Of a DNA stretch of 64,000 nt, positions 63,597-64,000 are shown in pieces (the stretch's first letter is position 1; every line of letters begins with the position of its first letter). Below the pieces are notes generated by a model that made no database searches, was not told the DNA's origin, and was given only the letters and a program-made list of their open reading frames with translations. This DNA comes from JAXLVB01 sp046329195 (GTDB lineage: Bacteria; Bacteroidota; Bacteroidia; Cytophagales; Spirosomataceae), in NCBI GenBank assembly GCA_046329195.1, contig JAXLVB010000001.1, positions 1,054,001 to 1,118,000 on the forward strand, given 5' to 3'. Position numbers and translations under genes: made by a program.

Positions 63597-64000
63597 ATGA
63601 CAACGCACAACACTTTTGGCTGGGAAATAGCCGAAAAACCTATTTACGCAAACAATGCTACATTGAAAGGCTACAAAGCCATATTTCGCAATGACAACCA
63701 ACAACTTTTGAATGTTGCCAAACAATCCTATACGCCCACCCCAAACACCCGATTTGTGGAGGTAGTAGAACGCCTTAATGAAATCACAGGATTCCCGATT
63801 CGTTGTTATGACGAATTCGAGGGAGGAAAGAAGGTATTGGCATTTTTGGAGTGTACAGAGCCGATACAAGTTTGCGGCTACGATTTCCAAGACTTTATGC
63901 TAATTGGCAACTCCCATGATTCCAGCACCGGCTTCTTCATTGGCAATTCCAGCAAAATGATTCGTTGTGCCAATCGCTTCTCTAAGATATTCCGTCAGTT
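63597..64000 (+). CDS. DUF932 phage/plasmid-related protein, cut by the window end
   Basis: At least 134 residues from the ATG at 63597; the gene continues past 64000. FGWEIAEKPIYANNATLKGY, ARQ-like YKAIFRNDNQQLLNVAKQSY, then VVERLNEITGFP and a later FMLIGNSHDSSTGFFIGNSS match the DUF932 family (LGT_TIGR03299), a set of plasmid- and phage-borne proteins of unknown biochemical role often near replication and recombination genes. It shows that the element extends to the right. Confidence 0.85.
   Translation, partial: MTTHNTFGWEIAEKPIYANNATLKGYKAIFRNDNQQLLNVAKQSYTPTPNTRFVEVVERLNEITGFPIRCYDEFEGGKKVLAFLECTEPIQVCGYDFQDFMLIGNSHDSSTGFFIGNSSKMIRCANRFSKIFRQ

Overview
The window comes from a member of the Bacteroidota, most likely a Cytophagales bacterium. 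The genes lack clear Shine-Dalgarno sequences, the base composition is moderately AT-rich, the integrase has the Bacteroidota arm-DNA-binding layout, and the conserved genes (thiL, paired Fe-S oxidoreductase subunits) look like that phylum. Nothing was searched against a database; all family calls are by reading the translated sequence.

Region by region. (1) 1-1142: the end of a mobile element whose tyrosine recombinase is frameshifted, lying just downstream of a tRNA-Phe gene that is a plausible integration target. (2) 1.4-8.1 kb: ordinary chromosome. It holds a two-gene Fe-S oxidoreductase operon into which a GNAT acetyltransferase and a nucleotidyltransferase pair are wedged, a secreted repeat protein, a second GNAT protein and thiL, closed by a strong bidirectional terminator. 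(3) 8.2-64 kb and beyond the right edge: a large accessory element. It opens with a phage-style switch (S24/LexA-like repressor with a near-perfect 32-bp operator, then small DNA-binding proteins, a replication-initiator-like protein and a DnaC-like helicase loader). The right end carries holin/endolysin-like genes, a zeta-type toxin pair, a G-poor intergenic region with origin-like repeats, and early genes including a DUF932 protein.

Cargo in between. 13.1-29.2 kb is a complete type 1 BREX phage-defence operon (brxA-brxB-brxC-pglX-pglZ-brxL), preceded by a DUF2130 nuclease-like gene and divergently faced by an RtcR-like sigma-54 activator with a CARF-type sensor domain; a sigma-54 promoter-like sequence sits before the DUF2130 gene. 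30.1-39.3 kb, minus strand, is an unfamiliar module: a AAA+ ATPase, two von Willebrand factor A-like proteins, a zinc-ribbon CFI protein, membrane proteins and a solitary DegT-type aminotransferase. 39.6-40.3 kb is a bipartite array of repeats in opposite orientations, lying in the divergent control region. 40.4-55.3 kb, plus strand, is one tightly packed operon joining a NitT/TauT-type ABC importer, a histidine-kinase-like ATPase protein (now cut by an IS3-family element), and receiver-domain proteins, one fused to a HerA/TraD-type DNA-pumping ATPase. 55.6-58.2 kb, convergent, encodes another receiver protein.

The best candidate for an undescribed system is the 40.4-58.2 kb set. It looks like a phosphorelay-type machine: a GHKL ATPase protein, several intact and degenerate receiver domains, and a DNA-translocase-like output, coupled to a small-molecule importer. 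In this genome it has probably been disabled or altered by the IS insertion. The second candidate is the link between CARF/RtcR-like sigma-54 control and BREX, and the third is the AAA+/vWA module.
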